NCBI RefSeq assembly: GCF_046557615.1
Contig: NZ_JBKIII010000001.1
Coordinates: 992,001 to 1,056,000, forward strand
DNA: 64,000 nucleotides
Source of the DNA: Haloferax sp046557615
GTDB taxonomy: Archaea; Halobacteriota; Halobacteria; Halobacteriales; Haloferacaceae
Direction: 5' to 3'
The number at the start of each line of letters is the position of its first letter. The stretch's first letter is position 1. Positions 47,715-57,246 of the stretch are shown one piece after another. Made by a program: the position numbers and the translations under genes. The notes beneath the pieces are model-generated. The model made no database searches. It was not told the DNA's origin and saw only the letters and a program-made list of their open reading frames with translations.

Positions 47715-50700
47715 CCGCCGGGACCTCTGGCTTTTCTTCCTCGTCGTCGCCGAATCTGATGCCCGTGACGGCGCTGACGTTGTCACCTTGCATCGTCACC
47801 CCGATGGCGCGCTCTGCGCGTTCGAGCAGTGCAGAGCGATGGGAGACGACGACGAACTGAGCGTCGCCTGCGAGGTCATCGACCATCTGCCCGACGCGTT
47901 CGGCGTTCGCCGCGTCGAGGAACGCGTCAACTTCGTCCAGTGCGTAGAACGGTGCCGGGTTGTGACGCTGGATGGCGAAGATGAACGCGAGTGCCGTCAG
48001 CGACTTCTCGCCGCCGGACATCGCATCGAGGCGTTGAATCGGCTTGTCGCCCGGTTGGGCTTTCATCGTCAGACCCTCTTCGAACGGGTCTTCGGGGTTC
48101 TCGAGGTGGAGATGGCCCGTCCCGTTCGAGAGGCGCTCGAAGATGTCGGTGAAGTTCTCGGCGATGGCGTCGAACGACTCCATGAACGTCGCTTTCTTCT
48201 GGGATTCGTACTGCTCGATGCGCTCTCGAATCGCGTCGCGTTCCTCCACGAGGATGTCGCGGCGCTCGGTGAGGTCTTCGAGGGCCGCCTTCACGTCGTC
48301 GTACTCGTCGATAGCGAGCATGTTGACGGGTTCGAGTTCCTCCATCTCCTCGGTGAGGCGCTCGATTTCGGATTCAACTGTACTGTGGTCCGGAATCTCG
48401 TCGGGGTCGTACTCGCCGACCTGGGCTTCGAGTTCGTCGATTTCCCATTCGAGGCGCTCGGCCGCCGACTGGAGGCTCTCTAACTTGGATTCGACCGCAG
48501 TCACTCGGTCCTTCTTCTCGTCGCGCTTTGTGCGCGCCTCGCGGAGGTCAGACTGGAGTTCCTTGCGGTCGTCTTTGAGGTCCACTAACTCTTCTTCGAG
48601 TTCGGCGACCGCTTCGCGCTTTTCGTCGAGTTTCTCTTCGCTGGCTTCGATATCCGACTCTGCCTCACGAATCGCTTCCCGCGCGTTCGCCTTGCGGTTC
48701 TGCGCGGATTCGACGGTATCGTGCAGGTCGTCGACCGCCTCTTCGGCGTACTGCTTCTCCAGTTGGAGTTCGTTGAGACGGCCATCGAGCGACGACATGC
48801 GCTCTTCGAGGTCCGAAATGTCGGCGCGAATCTCGTCGGCCCGACTCGTGAGTTCGGGAATCTCGGAGTCTGCGAGTTCGTTCTCGATTTCCTCGATTTC
48901 GGCTTCGATTCCGCCGATTTCGTCGTTCAGGTCGGCGATTTCGTCGTCGAGTTCGGACATCTGCTCGTCCACCGACTCGCGCTCCGAGCGCAGTTCGTCT
49001 AACCGGTCTTCGAGTTCGTCGATGTCGTCTTCGGTGCCCTCGATATCTTCTTCGGCGTCCGCGATGTCGCGTTCGACTGCGCGAACGCGGTCGGACGCGT
49101 CAGATGCCCGGCCACGAGCGTCTTCGAGGTCCGAGTCGATTTCTCGAATCTCGCTGTTGAGCGAGCGACGCTTGTCTTCGAGTTTCGTGATCTCCTTGGC
49201 GATGCGTTCGATTCGGCCTTCACCGGACTTGGAGAAGGAGTAGCGAGAGCCACCGCCCGAACCACCGGTCATCGCGCCGGACCGCTCGACGAGGTCGCCG
49301 TCGAGCGTCACCATGCGATAGTCGCCCATCAGCGAGCGAGCGGTCTGCATGTCTTCGACGACGAGCGTGGAGCCGAGGACGTACGAGAAGATAGACTCGT
49401 ACTGCGAGTCGTACTCGACGAGGTTGCGTGCGAAGTCCACGACGCCCGGGTCGTTCGGCTTGCGCGGCAGACTGCGGTTGTCCATCTTGGTGATGGGCAA
49501 GAACGTCGCCCGACCCGCGTTTCTCGATTTGAGGTGGTCGATACAATCAGAACCCACGCGGTCGTCGCTGACGACGACGTTTGCCAGACGACCACCGGCC
49601 GCGGTCTCACAGGCTTTCGCGTACTCACCGTTGACAGATGCGAGTTCACCGACCGGGCCGTGGACGCCCGAGATGCCAGCATTGCGAATCGTCGTCACCG
49701 CGCGCGGCCACGAGGTGTCCCCGTCGCGTCCGGCGCGGGCCTCGAGGCGTGCGTACTCGCTTTGTTTGGCCTGGAGTTCGTCGGTTACGTCCGACAGTTC
49801 GTCTTGGAGTTCCTGCTTTTCGGCCTGCAAGTCCTCGATGATGCCCTCGATTTTGGCGCTGTTCTTCTCGGCGGTGTCGAGTTCGCTGTGCAGGTCCGAG
49901 AGACGCGCCTTGAGTTCGGGAATCTGTTCGTGGGTCCGCTCGATTTTCGCCTGCGTCTCGGAGAGTTCGTTGGACCGGCGACGCGCGTCGTCGAGGAGAC
50001 GGTCTTTCTCGCGCTGGTGGTCGTTCTTCTCCGTTTTGAGTTCCTCGACGGCGGCTTTCTTCTCTGAGAGTGCGGATTTGAGTTCGTCGAACTCCGTGTC
50101 CACCGAGTCGATTTCGGCTTGCACTTCACTCAGTTCGACCCGCTTGGACTGGGTGTCGCTCTTGACAGACGCCTTCTCGACTTTGATGGCGCGAATGTCA
50201 CCTTCGAGGTCGTCTATCTTCTCTTGTTTGCGGTCGATATCGACGAACGCCTTGCGTCGCTCCGCTTCGGCGTCGTCTATCTTCTCTTCTGCGGCCTCGA
50301 TGGAGTTCTCGGCGCGCGCGATGTCGCCCTTAATCTCCTCCATCTCGGACTTGATTTTGAGTTGCTCGTCCTCACCCTTGCGCTCGATTTCGTGAGTGAG
50401 GTCTTCGAGGTCCTCTTCGAGTCGCGTGACCTTCCCCTGTCGCTCGTCGAGTTCGATTTTGAGGTCTTCGAGTTTCGAGTCGGTCGAGTCGATTCTCGAT
50501 TCAGTTCGAGACAGGTCGTCGCGCTTGTCTTCGAGTTCGGCGGCCTTGAGGTAGCCTTCGTACTCTTCTTTCTCTTCTCGAAGGCCCTTGTACTGGAGCG
50601 CCGTCTCACGTTCGTCGGAGAGTTGTTCGAGGCGACCTTCCTTCTCTTCGATTTTGAGGTCGGCCTCCTCGACGCGCTCTTGGACTGCTTCGAGTTCCTC

Positions 50701-51300
50701 GAAGGCGGCATCTTTCTTCGCGTCGAACTCGGCGACGCCCGCGATTTCGTCGATGATGCCCCGTCGCTGATAGGGCGTCATGTTGATAATTTCGGTCACG
50801 TCGCCCTGCATGACGACGTTGTAGCCTTCGGGCGTGATACCCGCCTGTGCGAGCAAGTCTTGAATATCGGAGAGATTGACCGACCGCTCGTTGAGGTAGT
50901 AGTACGAGTAGTAGTTGTCCGTGGTCTCTTTGACGCGGCGCTTGATTTTGATTTCCTCGATGTCGCCGACGTTGTCGGTGCCCGCGGCGTTGATGACCTG
51001 CGAGCGGTCGAGCGTGCCGTCGGAGTTGTCGAGGATGACGGTGACGCTGGCCTCCTTCGTCTTTGTAGACTCCTCACCGCTGCCGTCGGCGTGACCGGGG
51101 TTGTAGATGAGGTCAGTCAGTTTTTCGGCGCGAATCCCGCGAGTGCGGGCCAAACCGAGTGCGAACAGGACGCCGTCGATGATGTTCGACTTACCGGACC
51201 CGTTCGGGCCGGTAACGACCGTAAAATCCTCGTAGAACGGGATACGCGTCGGTCGTCCGAAACTCTTGAAACCGTCAAGGACGAGCTCTTTGATGTGCAT
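47707..51300 (-). CDS. smc: Chromosome segregation protein SMC
   Basis: 1197 aa, a full-length SMC. Walker A GPNGSGKSNIIDGVLFALG near 33, Q-loop region near 145-160 (VVMQGDVTEIINMTPYQRRG), long coiled coils, a hinge near 520-650 (TTIRNAGISGVHGPVGELAS, AAGGRLANVVVSDD, KSRNAGRATFLPITKM), second coil, then signature DAMSGGEKSLTALAFIFAIQ near 1090 and Walker B PAPFYALDEVDAFLDAANAE near 1120. It compacts and resolves chromosomes with ScpA, whose gene overlaps the smc stop. Upstream (51377-51670) is a small coiled-coil gene. Confidence 0.97.
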   Translation of the reverse strand: MHIKELVLDGFKSFGRPTRIPFYEDFTVVTGPNGSGKSNIIDGVLFALGLARTRGIRAEKLTDLIYNPGHADGSGEESTKTKEASVTVILDNSDGTLDRSQVINAAGTDNVGDIEEIKIKRRVKETTDNYYSYYYLNERSVNLSDIQDLLAQAGITPEGYNVVMQGDVTEIINMTPYQRRGIIDEIAGVAEFDAKKDAAFEELEAVQERVEEADLKIEEKEGRLEQLSDERETALQYKGLREEKEEYEGYLKAAELEDKRDDLSRTESRIDSTDSKLEDLKIELDERQGKVTRLEEDLEDLTHEIERKGEDEQLKIKSEMEEIKGDIARAENSIEAAEEKIDDAEAERRKAFVDIDRKQEKIDDLEGDIRAIKVEKASVKSDTQSKRVELSEVQAEIDSVDTEFDELKSALSEKKAAVEELKTEKNDHQREKDRLLDDARRRSNELSETQAKIERTHEQIPELKARLSDLHSELDTAEKNSAKIEGIIEDLQAEKQELQDELSDVTDELQAKQSEYARLEARAGRDGDTSWPRAVTTIRNAGISGVHGPVGELASVNGEYAKACETAAGGRLANVVVSDDRVGSDCIDHLKSRNAGRATFLPITKMDNRSLPRKPNDPGVVDFARNLVEYDSQYESIFSYVLGSTLVVEDMQTARSLMGDYRMVTLDGDLVERSGAMTGGSGGGSRYSFSKSGEGRIERIAKEITKLEDKRRSLNSEIREIDSDLEDARGRASDASDRVRAVERDIADAEEDIEGTEDDIDELEDRLDELRSERESVDEQMSELDDEIADLNDEIGGIEAEIEEIENELADSEIPELTSRADEIRADISDLEERMSSLDGRLNELQLEKQYAEEAVDDLHDTVESAQNRKANAREAIREAESDIEASEEKLDEKREAVAELEEELVDLKDDRKELQSDLREARTKRDEKKDRVTAVESKLESLQSAAERLEWEIDELEAQVGEYDPDEIPDHSTVESEIERLTEEMEELEPVNMLAIDEYDDVKAALEDLTERRDILVEERDAIRERIEQYESQKKATFMESFDAIAENFTDIFERLSNGTGHLHLENPEDPFEEGLTMKAQPGDKPIQRLDAMSGGEKSLTALAFIFAIQRHNPAPFYALDEVDAFLDAANAERVGQMVDDLAGDAQFVVVSHRSALLERAERAIGVTMQGDNVSAVTGIRFGDDEEEKPEVPADD

Positions 51301-51376
51301 GGGTTAGTTTTCAGGCGGGACGTGCCCGCAGTAAACGCGCCGTCTGGACAACGGGCGCGCTTAGGAGAGAAGGGCC

Positions 51377-51670
51377 TTACGCGACGATAATGTCGTCGCC
51401 GAGGTTCTCTTCTCCGTCGTTGTCAACATCCTCGGCTTCATCTGTTTTAGTCTCATCGCCCTTTTCCTGAGAGTCAGGCGTTTCTGTCTCTTCTGGCGTC
51501 GCTTCGAACTCGACACGACGCTGGGCGGCCCGCGTGGGGGTCTGCACATCGTTCGCGTCTTCGAGTTGGCGAAGCCGTTCTTTGGTCTCGACCAGTTCTT
51601 CGGTCAGACCGTTGACTGCTGCTTGGAGTTCCGTAACCTTCGATTCGAGTTCCTCCACCCTATTGCTCAT
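51377..51670 (-). CDS. Small coiled-coil protein upstream of smc (DUF7518-like)
   Basis: 97 aa from MSNRVEELESKVTELQAAVN; the preceding nine codons are non-essential. Residues 1-45 form a coiled coil (LTEELVETKERLRQLEDAND). The tail is acidic and disordered (EKGDETKTDEAEDVDNDGEE) ending in DDIIVA. It is 76 bp upstream of smc on the same strand and may belong to the smc-scpA transcription unit. Its promoter has the 13-bp element shared with the gene at 8043-8990. Family name recalled. Confidence 0.72.
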   Translation of the reverse strand: MSNRVEELESKVTELQAAVNGLTEELVETKERLRQLEDANDVQTPTRAAQRRVEFEATPEETETPDSQEKGDETKTDEAEDVDNDGEENLGDDIIVA

Positions 51671-51693
51671 GGGCAAATTACCCGCCGCGAGAG

Positions 51694-51715
51694 ACATAAA
51701 TGTGCGTCAGACATT
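51694..51715 (-). promoter_or_regulatory. Promoter of the small coiled-coil gene with a TGTCTGACGCA element
   Basis: On the minus strand, AATGTCTGACGCA (51703-51715) is followed by the TATA-like ACATTTATGT (51693-51702), 23-33 bases before the ATG at 51670. Element and spacing match the promoter at 9012-9035. Confidence 0.5.
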
Positions 51716-51825
51716 CACCGAAAATGTGATACGTGTGCGTGAGAACGGAGGTTCTCCGCCGATTCGCAGGAGAAGACCGTTCGACCGATGCGATTCGGCT
51801 CTCGATTCAGTGAGGTCCGACTCGT

Positions 51826-53196
51826 TCAGTCGAGGTGTGATTCAGTCTCGGTCGCGCGGAAGCCACGAACCGCGTCGAGATACTCTTCTCGCGTCCGCTT
51901 TTCGGCCTTCGCTTCGCGAAGTTTCTCACGCGACTCGGGGTCGGTGAGGACGTCGATGAGCGTGCAGGCAGTGAGCTTCGCAGGGACGATGTAGGCCATC
52001 TCTTCGTCCACGACGCGGAAGTCGCGGGCGTGAACAGCGCCTTCGAAGCCACCGGTCCACGGGTGGATGCCGGGGACGAGTTGCGTGATATCACCCATAT
52101 CGGTCGAACCTGCGAGGTGCGGTTGACCGGGGCTGAGCGCCTCTTCTCCCAATAGCTCGCGGACGTTGTCGTCGTAGGCATCGACGATGGTCTGATTGGT
52201 CGAAAGTGGCATGTAGCCGGGGAAATCTTCGATTTCGACGTCGCCACCGACGGCGAGTGCGCCAGAGCGAAGTGCCCGGTTCACCGATTCGTTGGCCTCG
52301 TCCACGGCGTCGATAGTCTTCGCGCGAACGTACGATTCCATGGTTACCTCGGCGGGAACGACGTTCACGCCGTCGCCGCCGCGGGTGATGATGGGGTGGA
52401 CGCGAACGTAGTCTTCGTCGGCAAAGGTCTCGCGTTGGGCATGAACCGCGTTCATCCCGAGCATGGCGGCGTTGAGCGCGTTGACGCCTTCTTCGGGGGC
52501 AGCGCCTGCGTGGGCCTCGCGCCCGAGGTAGGTGACGAACTTCCCGATAAAGCCGTTCGTCGAGAAGTTACTCGTGACGACGCGGTCGGGTTCGTCGCTC
52601 CCGGCGTGCATCATCACGGCCATGTCCCAGTCGTCCACGTAGCCCCGGCGAATGAGTTCTTGCTTGCCGCCGAAGAACTCGATTTCTCCGGACTCGACCA
52701 GGTTGCGCCGGTAGTCGAGGTCGAGATACTCCTCGGCGGGGACGGCGACGAACTCGACTGCGGCATCGAGACCGTCGATTGCCTCGCCTTCGACGAGTCC
52801 GAACGCGGCACCGACGAGGTGCGCGAGTTGGGCGTTGTGCCCGCAGGCGTGGACCGCGCCCGTTTCGGGGTCCGCAAGCGGGTGGTCCGGGTTGACGAGT
52901 GCGTCGAGTTCGCCGAGGATTGCGGCGACGAACTCGTCGTCTGACCCGTCACCGCCGACGCGAGCGCGAGCGCCAGTGATGGCGAGTTCGGTCTCCACGT
53001 CGAGGTCAAGCGATTCGAAGAGCGAGACGACTTTCTTCGTCGTCTCGACCTCTTTGTAGCCGAGTTCGGGTTCGGACTGTACGTCCTTGGCGAACTCGAT
53101 GATATCGTCGGCGCGGGCGTCGATGGCGTCGCACACGCGAGCTTTGAGTTCCGCAACGTCGGCGTCGGTCATGGAACCCTGTTGGTCCGCATCCAT
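51826..53196 (-). CDS. M20-family amidohydrolase/peptidase (AbgB-like)
   Basis: 456 aa from ATG at 53196, which overlaps the stop of the small membrane gene (TAATG). Metal and catalytic sites: VHACGHNAQLAHLVGAAFG near 120-138, EFVAVPAEEYLDLDYR near 153, VMMHAGSDEPDRVV near 192, REAHAGAAPEEGVNALNAAM near 220 and HLAGSTDMGDITQLVPG near 365. This class includes aminobenzoyl-glutamate and N-acyl amino acid hydrolases. Linked to two membrane proteins, it may act on an imported amide. The longer frame beginning 53295 lies inside the upstream gene. Confidence 0.88.
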   Translation of the reverse strand: MDADQQGSMTDADVAELKARVCDAIDARADDIIEFAKDVQSEPELGYKEVETTKKVVSLFESLDLDVETELAITGARARVGGDGSDDEFVAAILGELDALVNPDHPLADPETGAVHACGHNAQLAHLVGAAFGLVEGEAIDGLDAAVEFVAVPAEEYLDLDYRRNLVESGEIEFFGGKQELIRRGYVDDWDMAVMMHAGSDEPDRVVTSNFSTNGFIGKFVTYLGREAHAGAAPEEGVNALNAAMLGMNAVHAQRETFADEDYVRVHPIITRGGDGVNVVPAEVTMESYVRAKTIDAVDEANESVNRALRSGALAVGGDVEIEDFPGYMPLSTNQTIVDAYDDNVRELLGEEALSPGQPHLAGSTDMGDITQLVPGIHPWTGGFEGAVHARDFRVVDEEMAYIVPAKLTACTLIDVLTDPESREKLREAKAEKRTREEYLDAVRGFRATETESHLD

Positions 53197-53699
53197 TAGA
53201 TAATTCCCTGTGCGGACAGCACGAGTTGCGAGATAACCGCCGACCCGAAGAACGTCCCGAAGAAGACGACCACGGCGACGAGGACGAGTTTCCAACTCAC
53301 TTCTTTCATCTTCCCCGTCTGGAGGCCAATCGAGAGTCCCGCGTAGGCGAGAATCGGCGTCGTCGTCGCGAGGAAATCGACCTTACCGACGGCGTCCAAG
53401 AACGCCGCTTGAACCGGTGAAAACGGCAGTGCGAGCAGGAAAGCGAGAATCATCGCGTACGCGAACGCTGGGAGTTCGACCGGGATGAACCGACCCATGA
53501 GCAGGGCAGTGAATCCGAGGACGACGATGATGGCCATGCCCGGAAGCGACCCGATGAATCCGGCCTGGAAACCGGTTTCTGGGCCGATGGAGTTCGCAGT
53601 GAGCGTCAGCAGTGCGACGACGAGGAGCATCTTCAGCGACTGGAGAGAGAACTCCGAGGTGTCCATCGATTGTGTGGTATCCATCGACATATCACTCAC
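53196..53699 (-). CDS. Small membrane partner in the M20/DUF3100 cluster
   Basis: 167 aa. The N-terminal 20 residues are soluble (DMSMDTTQSMDTSEFSLQS). About five hydrophobic stretches follow (LLVVALLTLTANSIG, AIIVVLGFTALLMGRFI, AFAYAMILAFLLALPF, TTPILAYAGLSIGLQTG, LVLVAVVVFFGTFFGSAVIS). It shares overlap with the DUF3100 gene upstream (8 bp) and the M20 gene downstream (1 bp). It could be half of a two-component permease. No independent family recognised. Confidence 0.78.
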   Translation of the reverse strand: MSDMSMDTTQSMDTSEFSLQSLKMLLVVALLTLTANSIGPETGFQAGFIGSLPGMAIIVVLGFTALLMGRFIPVELPAFAYAMILAFLLALPFSPVQAAFLDAVGKVDFLATTTPILAYAGLSIGLQTGKMKEVSWKLVLVAVVVFFGTFFGSAVISQLVLSAQGII

Positions 53700-54576
53700 C
53701 TCCGTCGGTTGCGACAGCAGTGCGACCGATAACTGGTGCGAGTGCGCTGTAGAGACGCGTGATGACTGGGAGGCCGATGAGGATGACCATGTAGAGACCG
53801 GTGATGCCAGTCAAGAGGTTACTCGTCGCGGCGAAACTCAGAATCTGGTCTTCGGCGACGCCAGTGCCGCCAGTGGCGGCGGCGAGCGACGTGGAGCAGG
53901 CGGTCATCATACTCACTGACCCCATTCCGCAGGCCATTGCGAGTGCGAGCGGGTGCAGGCCAGTCGCGGGCGCGAAGCCACCGAGCAGGCCAAAGAAGAC
54001 TGTTCCGAGAACCGTCCCCGTCATGTAGGTTCCGAGGACGCCGCGGCCTTCGGGCGAGTCGATGCCGTACTTGTCGGTGATGACGCCGAGCGTGGGTTCG
54101 CGGGCGATACTCACCGCGGCACCGATGGACTCGCGCTTGAGACCCAAGAAGAGCGCAAGTGGGAGGGCGAGCAGAATCGTCCCGAGGTTTCCGAACTCTT
54201 GGAGGACGAACGCGGGGCCTGCCGCGATAAGGTCGTAGAACGCGGGGGCCACGAGCGTGCCGTACTTCACGCCGAGGGGCATCAGCGCGATGATGAGAAG
54301 TGGCGAGGCGATGCGACTCACGTCTTCATCGACCACGTCTCCGAGTGCCTCGATGCGCGCGCCGAGGACGCTGTAACTGAGAGCGATACCGAGAACGACG
54401 GCGTACAGAAGCGGGAGCAAGACGACCTGCCCCGGCCCGAGCGGGAAGGTGATGATACCGATTACTTCTGCGACGATGACGATGAGAAGAACCGTCAGAT
54501 GGGTGCGTAGGTGTGCCGAGAGGCGCCCATCGGTCTTGATGGGTGCCCACCGACTCCCGTTGGAATCGTTTGTCAT
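53692..54576 (-). CDS. DUF3100 membrane protein, probable transporter subunit
   Basis: 294 aa. The soluble N-terminus (NDSNGSRWAPIKTDGRLSAH) is followed by about eight to nine helices. Conserved-looking loops are VITDKYGIDSPEGRGVLGTY near 173, and ACGMGSVSMMTACSTSLAAA near 225. DUF3100 proteins regularly occur with a smaller partner and an M20 peptidase (from memory), which suggests import of an amide substrate hydrolysed by the M20 enzyme. A palindromic TATA GTATAAATAC (54611-54620) is 35 bases upstream. Function inferred from context. Confidence 0.85.
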   Translation of the reverse strand: MTNDSNGSRWAPIKTDGRLSAHLRTHLTVLLIVIVAEVIGIITFPLGPGQVVLLPLLYAVVLGIALSYSVLGARIEALGDVVDEDVSRIASPLLIIALMPLGVKYGTLVAPAFYDLIAAGPAFVLQEFGNLGTILLALPLALFLGLKRESIGAAVSIAREPTLGVITDKYGIDSPEGRGVLGTYMTGTVLGTVFFGLLGGFAPATGLHPLALAMACGMGSVSMMTACSTSLAAATGGTGVAEDQILSFAATSNLLTGITGLYMVILIGLPVITRLYSALAPVIGRTAVATDGGE

Positions 54577-54726
54577 ATGTGAACAGTGGGTTTGTGAAAA
54601 TGGAAGAACCGTATAAATACCTTGTTAGAGCTTGACAAACATGTCTGCCGATTGTATCGTCTGCGAGCAGCTCACGACGAGCGCGTTCCCGTTACTCTTT
54701 AGCCTCCCGCCGCTAAATCGCGGCCA

Positions 54727-56217
54727 ATGACTGCGCAAGCGCTCGAACAGCGTGAACTTGCCGTCGTTATCGGGTTGGAGGTCCACGTGCAACTCGAGAC
54801 GGCGACGAAGATTTTCTGTGGCTGTTCGACCGAGCCCGCTGAGGACGAAGAGCCGAACACCCGTGTCTGTCCCGTCTGTCTGGGCCTGCCGGGTGCCCTG
54901 CCCGTCCTCAACGAGAAAGCGGTCGAATCCGCAGTGAAAATCGGCAAGGCACTGAACGCATCTATCGCCGAAGACACCCGGTTCCACCGGAAGAACTACT
55001 ACTACCCCGACCTGCCGAAGAACTTCCAAATCACCCAGTACGACGCACCGATTTGCGCCGACGGGGTACTCGAAGTCTCCGTCGAGGGCGAGCGCCGCGA
55101 CATCGGCATCACGCGCGCCCACCTCGAAGAAGACCCCGGCAGCCTCCAACACAAAGGCGGCAGCATCGACAGAGCCGACTATACGTTGGTGAACTACAAC
55201 CGCGCCGGGACGCCCCTAATGGAAATCGTCACCGAACCGGACTTCCGCAGTCCGCAGGAGACCCGAGCGTTCCTCGCCAAGTTGGAAGAGGTACTCGAAT
55301 ACCTCGGCGTGTTCGACGCCACCCGTGACGGTTCGCTCCGCATCGACGCCAACATCTCGGTCGTCCCCGCCGACGAAATCGCAGCGGACGGTTCGATTTC
55401 AGACGAGGCACTCGAAGCGGCGAACCGCACCGAAGTCAAGAACATCTCCAGTCACAAAGGAGCAGAGAAGGCACTCGCCTACGAGTCCCACCGCCAGAAG
55501 AACGAAATCAAGCGCGGCCGCGCGATCGAACAGGAGACACGCCACTGGAACGAGAACCGCAAGGTTACGGTCTCGATGCGCTCGAAGGAAGAAGAGAAGG
55601 ACTACCGCTACTTCGAAGAGGCCGACCTGCCGCCGCTCCAAGTCGCCCACTGGAAAGAGGAGATTCCGATTCCGGAACTCCCCGTCGCGCGCCGCGAGCG
55701 CTTCCGTGAAGAGTACGGCCTCGACGAAGAGTCCGCTTCGAAACTCACCTCGACGAAAGAGGTTGCTGACTTCTTCGAGAACATCGCCTCCGAGTTCGAC
55801 GCCGACCTCGCCGCGACGTGGGTCGCCGACAACCTGCTCGGCGAACTCAACTACCGTGACATGGAGATTACGGACGTGGCCGACCGTCTCGACGAGTTCA
55901 CGCGCCTCGTCGAACTCGTGGACGCCGACGAGGTGACGACGAAGAACGCCGAGGAGATCATCCTCCGCAAGATGCTCGACGAGGAGAAAGACCCCGACAC
56001 CGTCGTCGAGGAAGCGGGTCTCGGAAAGGCCGACGACGACGAAATCGTCGGCTTCGTCGAGGACGCTATCGAAGAGAACCCCGACGCCGTTTCAGATTAT
56101 CACGAAGGCGAAGGCGGCGCGCTCAACTTCCTCGTCGGACAGGTCATGCAGAAGTCGAAAGGCAGTGCCGACCCCGGCACCGCGAACCAGTTGCTCCGCG
56201 AGAAACTCGACGAGTAA
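54727..56217 (+). CDS. gatB: Asp-tRNA(Asn)/Glu-tRNA(Gln) amidotransferase subunit B
   Basis: 496 aa. Signature: VIGLEVHVQLETATKIFCGC near 15-34, NTRVCPVCLGLPGALPVLNE near 45-64 (zinc Cys), FHRKNYYYPDLPKNFQITQY near 87, RADYTLVNYNRAGTPLMEIV near 148 and DGSLRIDANISVV near 200. The C-terminal YqeY-like tail is present (NFLVGQVMQKSKGSADPGTA). GatB works with GatA/GatC (not in the window) to amidate mischarged tRNA. TATA-like CTCTTTAGCC lies 27-33 bases upstream of the ATG. Confidence 0.96.
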   Translation: MTAQALEQRELAVVIGLEVHVQLETATKIFCGCSTEPAEDEEPNTRVCPVCLGLPGALPVLNEKAVESAVKIGKALNASIAEDTRFHRKNYYYPDLPKNFQITQYDAPICADGVLEVSVEGERRDIGITRAHLEEDPGSLQHKGGSIDRADYTLVNYNRAGTPLMEIVTEPDFRSPQETRAFLAKLEEVLEYLGVFDATRDGSLRIDANISVVPADEIAADGSISDEALEAANRTEVKNISSHKGAEKALAYESHRQKNEIKRGRAIEQETRHWNENRKVTVSMRSKEEEKDYRYFEEADLPPLQVAHWKEEIPIPELPVARRERFREEYGLDEESASKLTSTKEVADFFENIASEFDADLAATWVADNLLGELNYRDMEITDVADRLDEFTRLVELVDADEVTTKNAEEIILRKMLDEEKDPDTVVEEAGLGKADDDEIVGFVEDAIEENPDAVSDYHEGEGGALNFLVGQVMQKSKGSADPGTANQLLREKLDE

Positions 56218-56253
56218 CCGACGAAGCGAGTCGGTCGCTTCTGTCCTCCGTTT

Positions 56254-56433
56254 TTACTGCGTTTTGTGTCGGACGTACTGTTCGATGATGACGAAGTGCG
56301 TCGAGCCGCAGGCCGCACATTCGACCGGTTCCGAGTAGTGGAACTCGCCGTCTTCGTGTGTCACCGTGCCTGCGTAGATGACGTGGCAGTTGTCACAAAC
56401 GTACCGTTCCGGTAGTTCCGGGGTATGGGACAT
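56254..56433 (-). CDS. Small zinc-ribbon microprotein
   Basis: 59 aa from MSHTPELPERYVCDNCHVIY (an ATG nine codons upstream is also in frame). Two CxxC pairs, YVCDNCHV near 13 and VECAACGSTH near 41, form a zinc ribbon around a His/Glu loop (AGTVTHEDGEFHYSEP). No other domain. It lies alone behind gatB, convergent. A haloarchaeal zinc microprotein of unknown role. Confidence 0.72.
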   Translation of the reverse strand: MSHTPELPERYVCDNCHVIYAGTVTHEDGEFHYSEPVECAACGSTHFVIIEQYVRHKTQ

Positions 56434-56513
56434 GGCAGTACATTCGTGTTCATCATACATGATACTTTGTTGCCACAAAACAGAATGTTTGGCTGGAACG
56501 CCGGTTGCGACCT

Positions 56514-57200
56514 TCAGGGCTGGTCCGCGTCGCGGCCGAACAACATGGCACACCCGATGACGACCGCGAACCACGTCAGGAACTCCTCGAACGCCGGGTT
56601 TGCCGAGAGTCGTTGTCGCTGGAACGTCTGATAGACGACGTAGTACTCTTCATCCGACTTGATGACTTGCGCACCCGCGTCTCTCGGCCAGAGTCGTTCG
56701 TCGGTGACGACACTCCCCTCGCGAATGGCCGTCTCTGTTTCTGGGAACGGAGCGGTCGATGACGAGACGTTTTCCAGAGCGCCTGCCGCAGACACACGTT
56801 CTGTGGAGAGGACGAAGTGGCCGTCTTCCCACGTCGAATGGCGCTCGAATACTCGACCGTCGCTGTACGCGAGATACAACTCGTCGGCCCAGAGATATCC
56901 CGTACTCCGCGTGATAGTAGGGTGGTCAACTTCGACGCTTCCGTTCAAGGTCAAGGCTTCGAGGGTGCAGTAGCGTGAGGAAGACGTTCCGAAGGTGCAT
57001 GCAAATCCATCGATGCCGTGACGGAGCGCAATTCGTGTCTCATCGTCCGAAATTTCTAGCCGGTTGTCTTCGACCGCGATTTCGGTCGCTTCGTAGGTGT
57101 AGTCGGTTCCGGTGAGCGAGAGCGCCGGACCCCACCACGGTGTGAGTATCAGTAAAATCGCGAACGCGGGTCGCAGCAGTCGGGAGGAGGGCCAGGCCAT
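56514..57200 (-). CDS. Exported or membrane-anchored protein of unknown function
   Basis: 228 aa from MAWPSSRLLRPAFAILLILT; a TTG nine bases earlier is possible. An N-terminal signal/anchor (LRPAFAILLILTPWWGPALS) precedes a beta-rich extracellular domain with a likely disulfide (FACTFGTSSSRYCTLEALTL) and a C-terminal helix (EEFLTWFAVVIGCAMLFGRD). The two hydrophobic ends with an extracytoplasmic middle fit a double-spanning protein. I do not recognise the family. Lies 46 bp upstream-side of the MATE stop on the same strand. Confidence 0.7.
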   Translation of the reverse strand: MAWPSSRLLRPAFAILLILTPWWGPALSLTGTDYTYEATEIAVEDNRLEISDDETRIALRHGIDGFACTFGTSSSRYCTLEALTLNGSVEVDHPTITRSTGYLWADELYLAYSDGRVFERHSTWEDGHFVLSTERVSAAGALENVSSSTAPFPETETAIREGSVVTDERLWPRDAGAQVIKSDEEYYVVYQTFQRQRLSANPAFEEFLTWFAVVIGCAMLFGRDADQP

Positions 57201-57246
57201 ACTGAGCAATCACGACATCCCTACAAAATCAGTTCGACTGTCAGGT

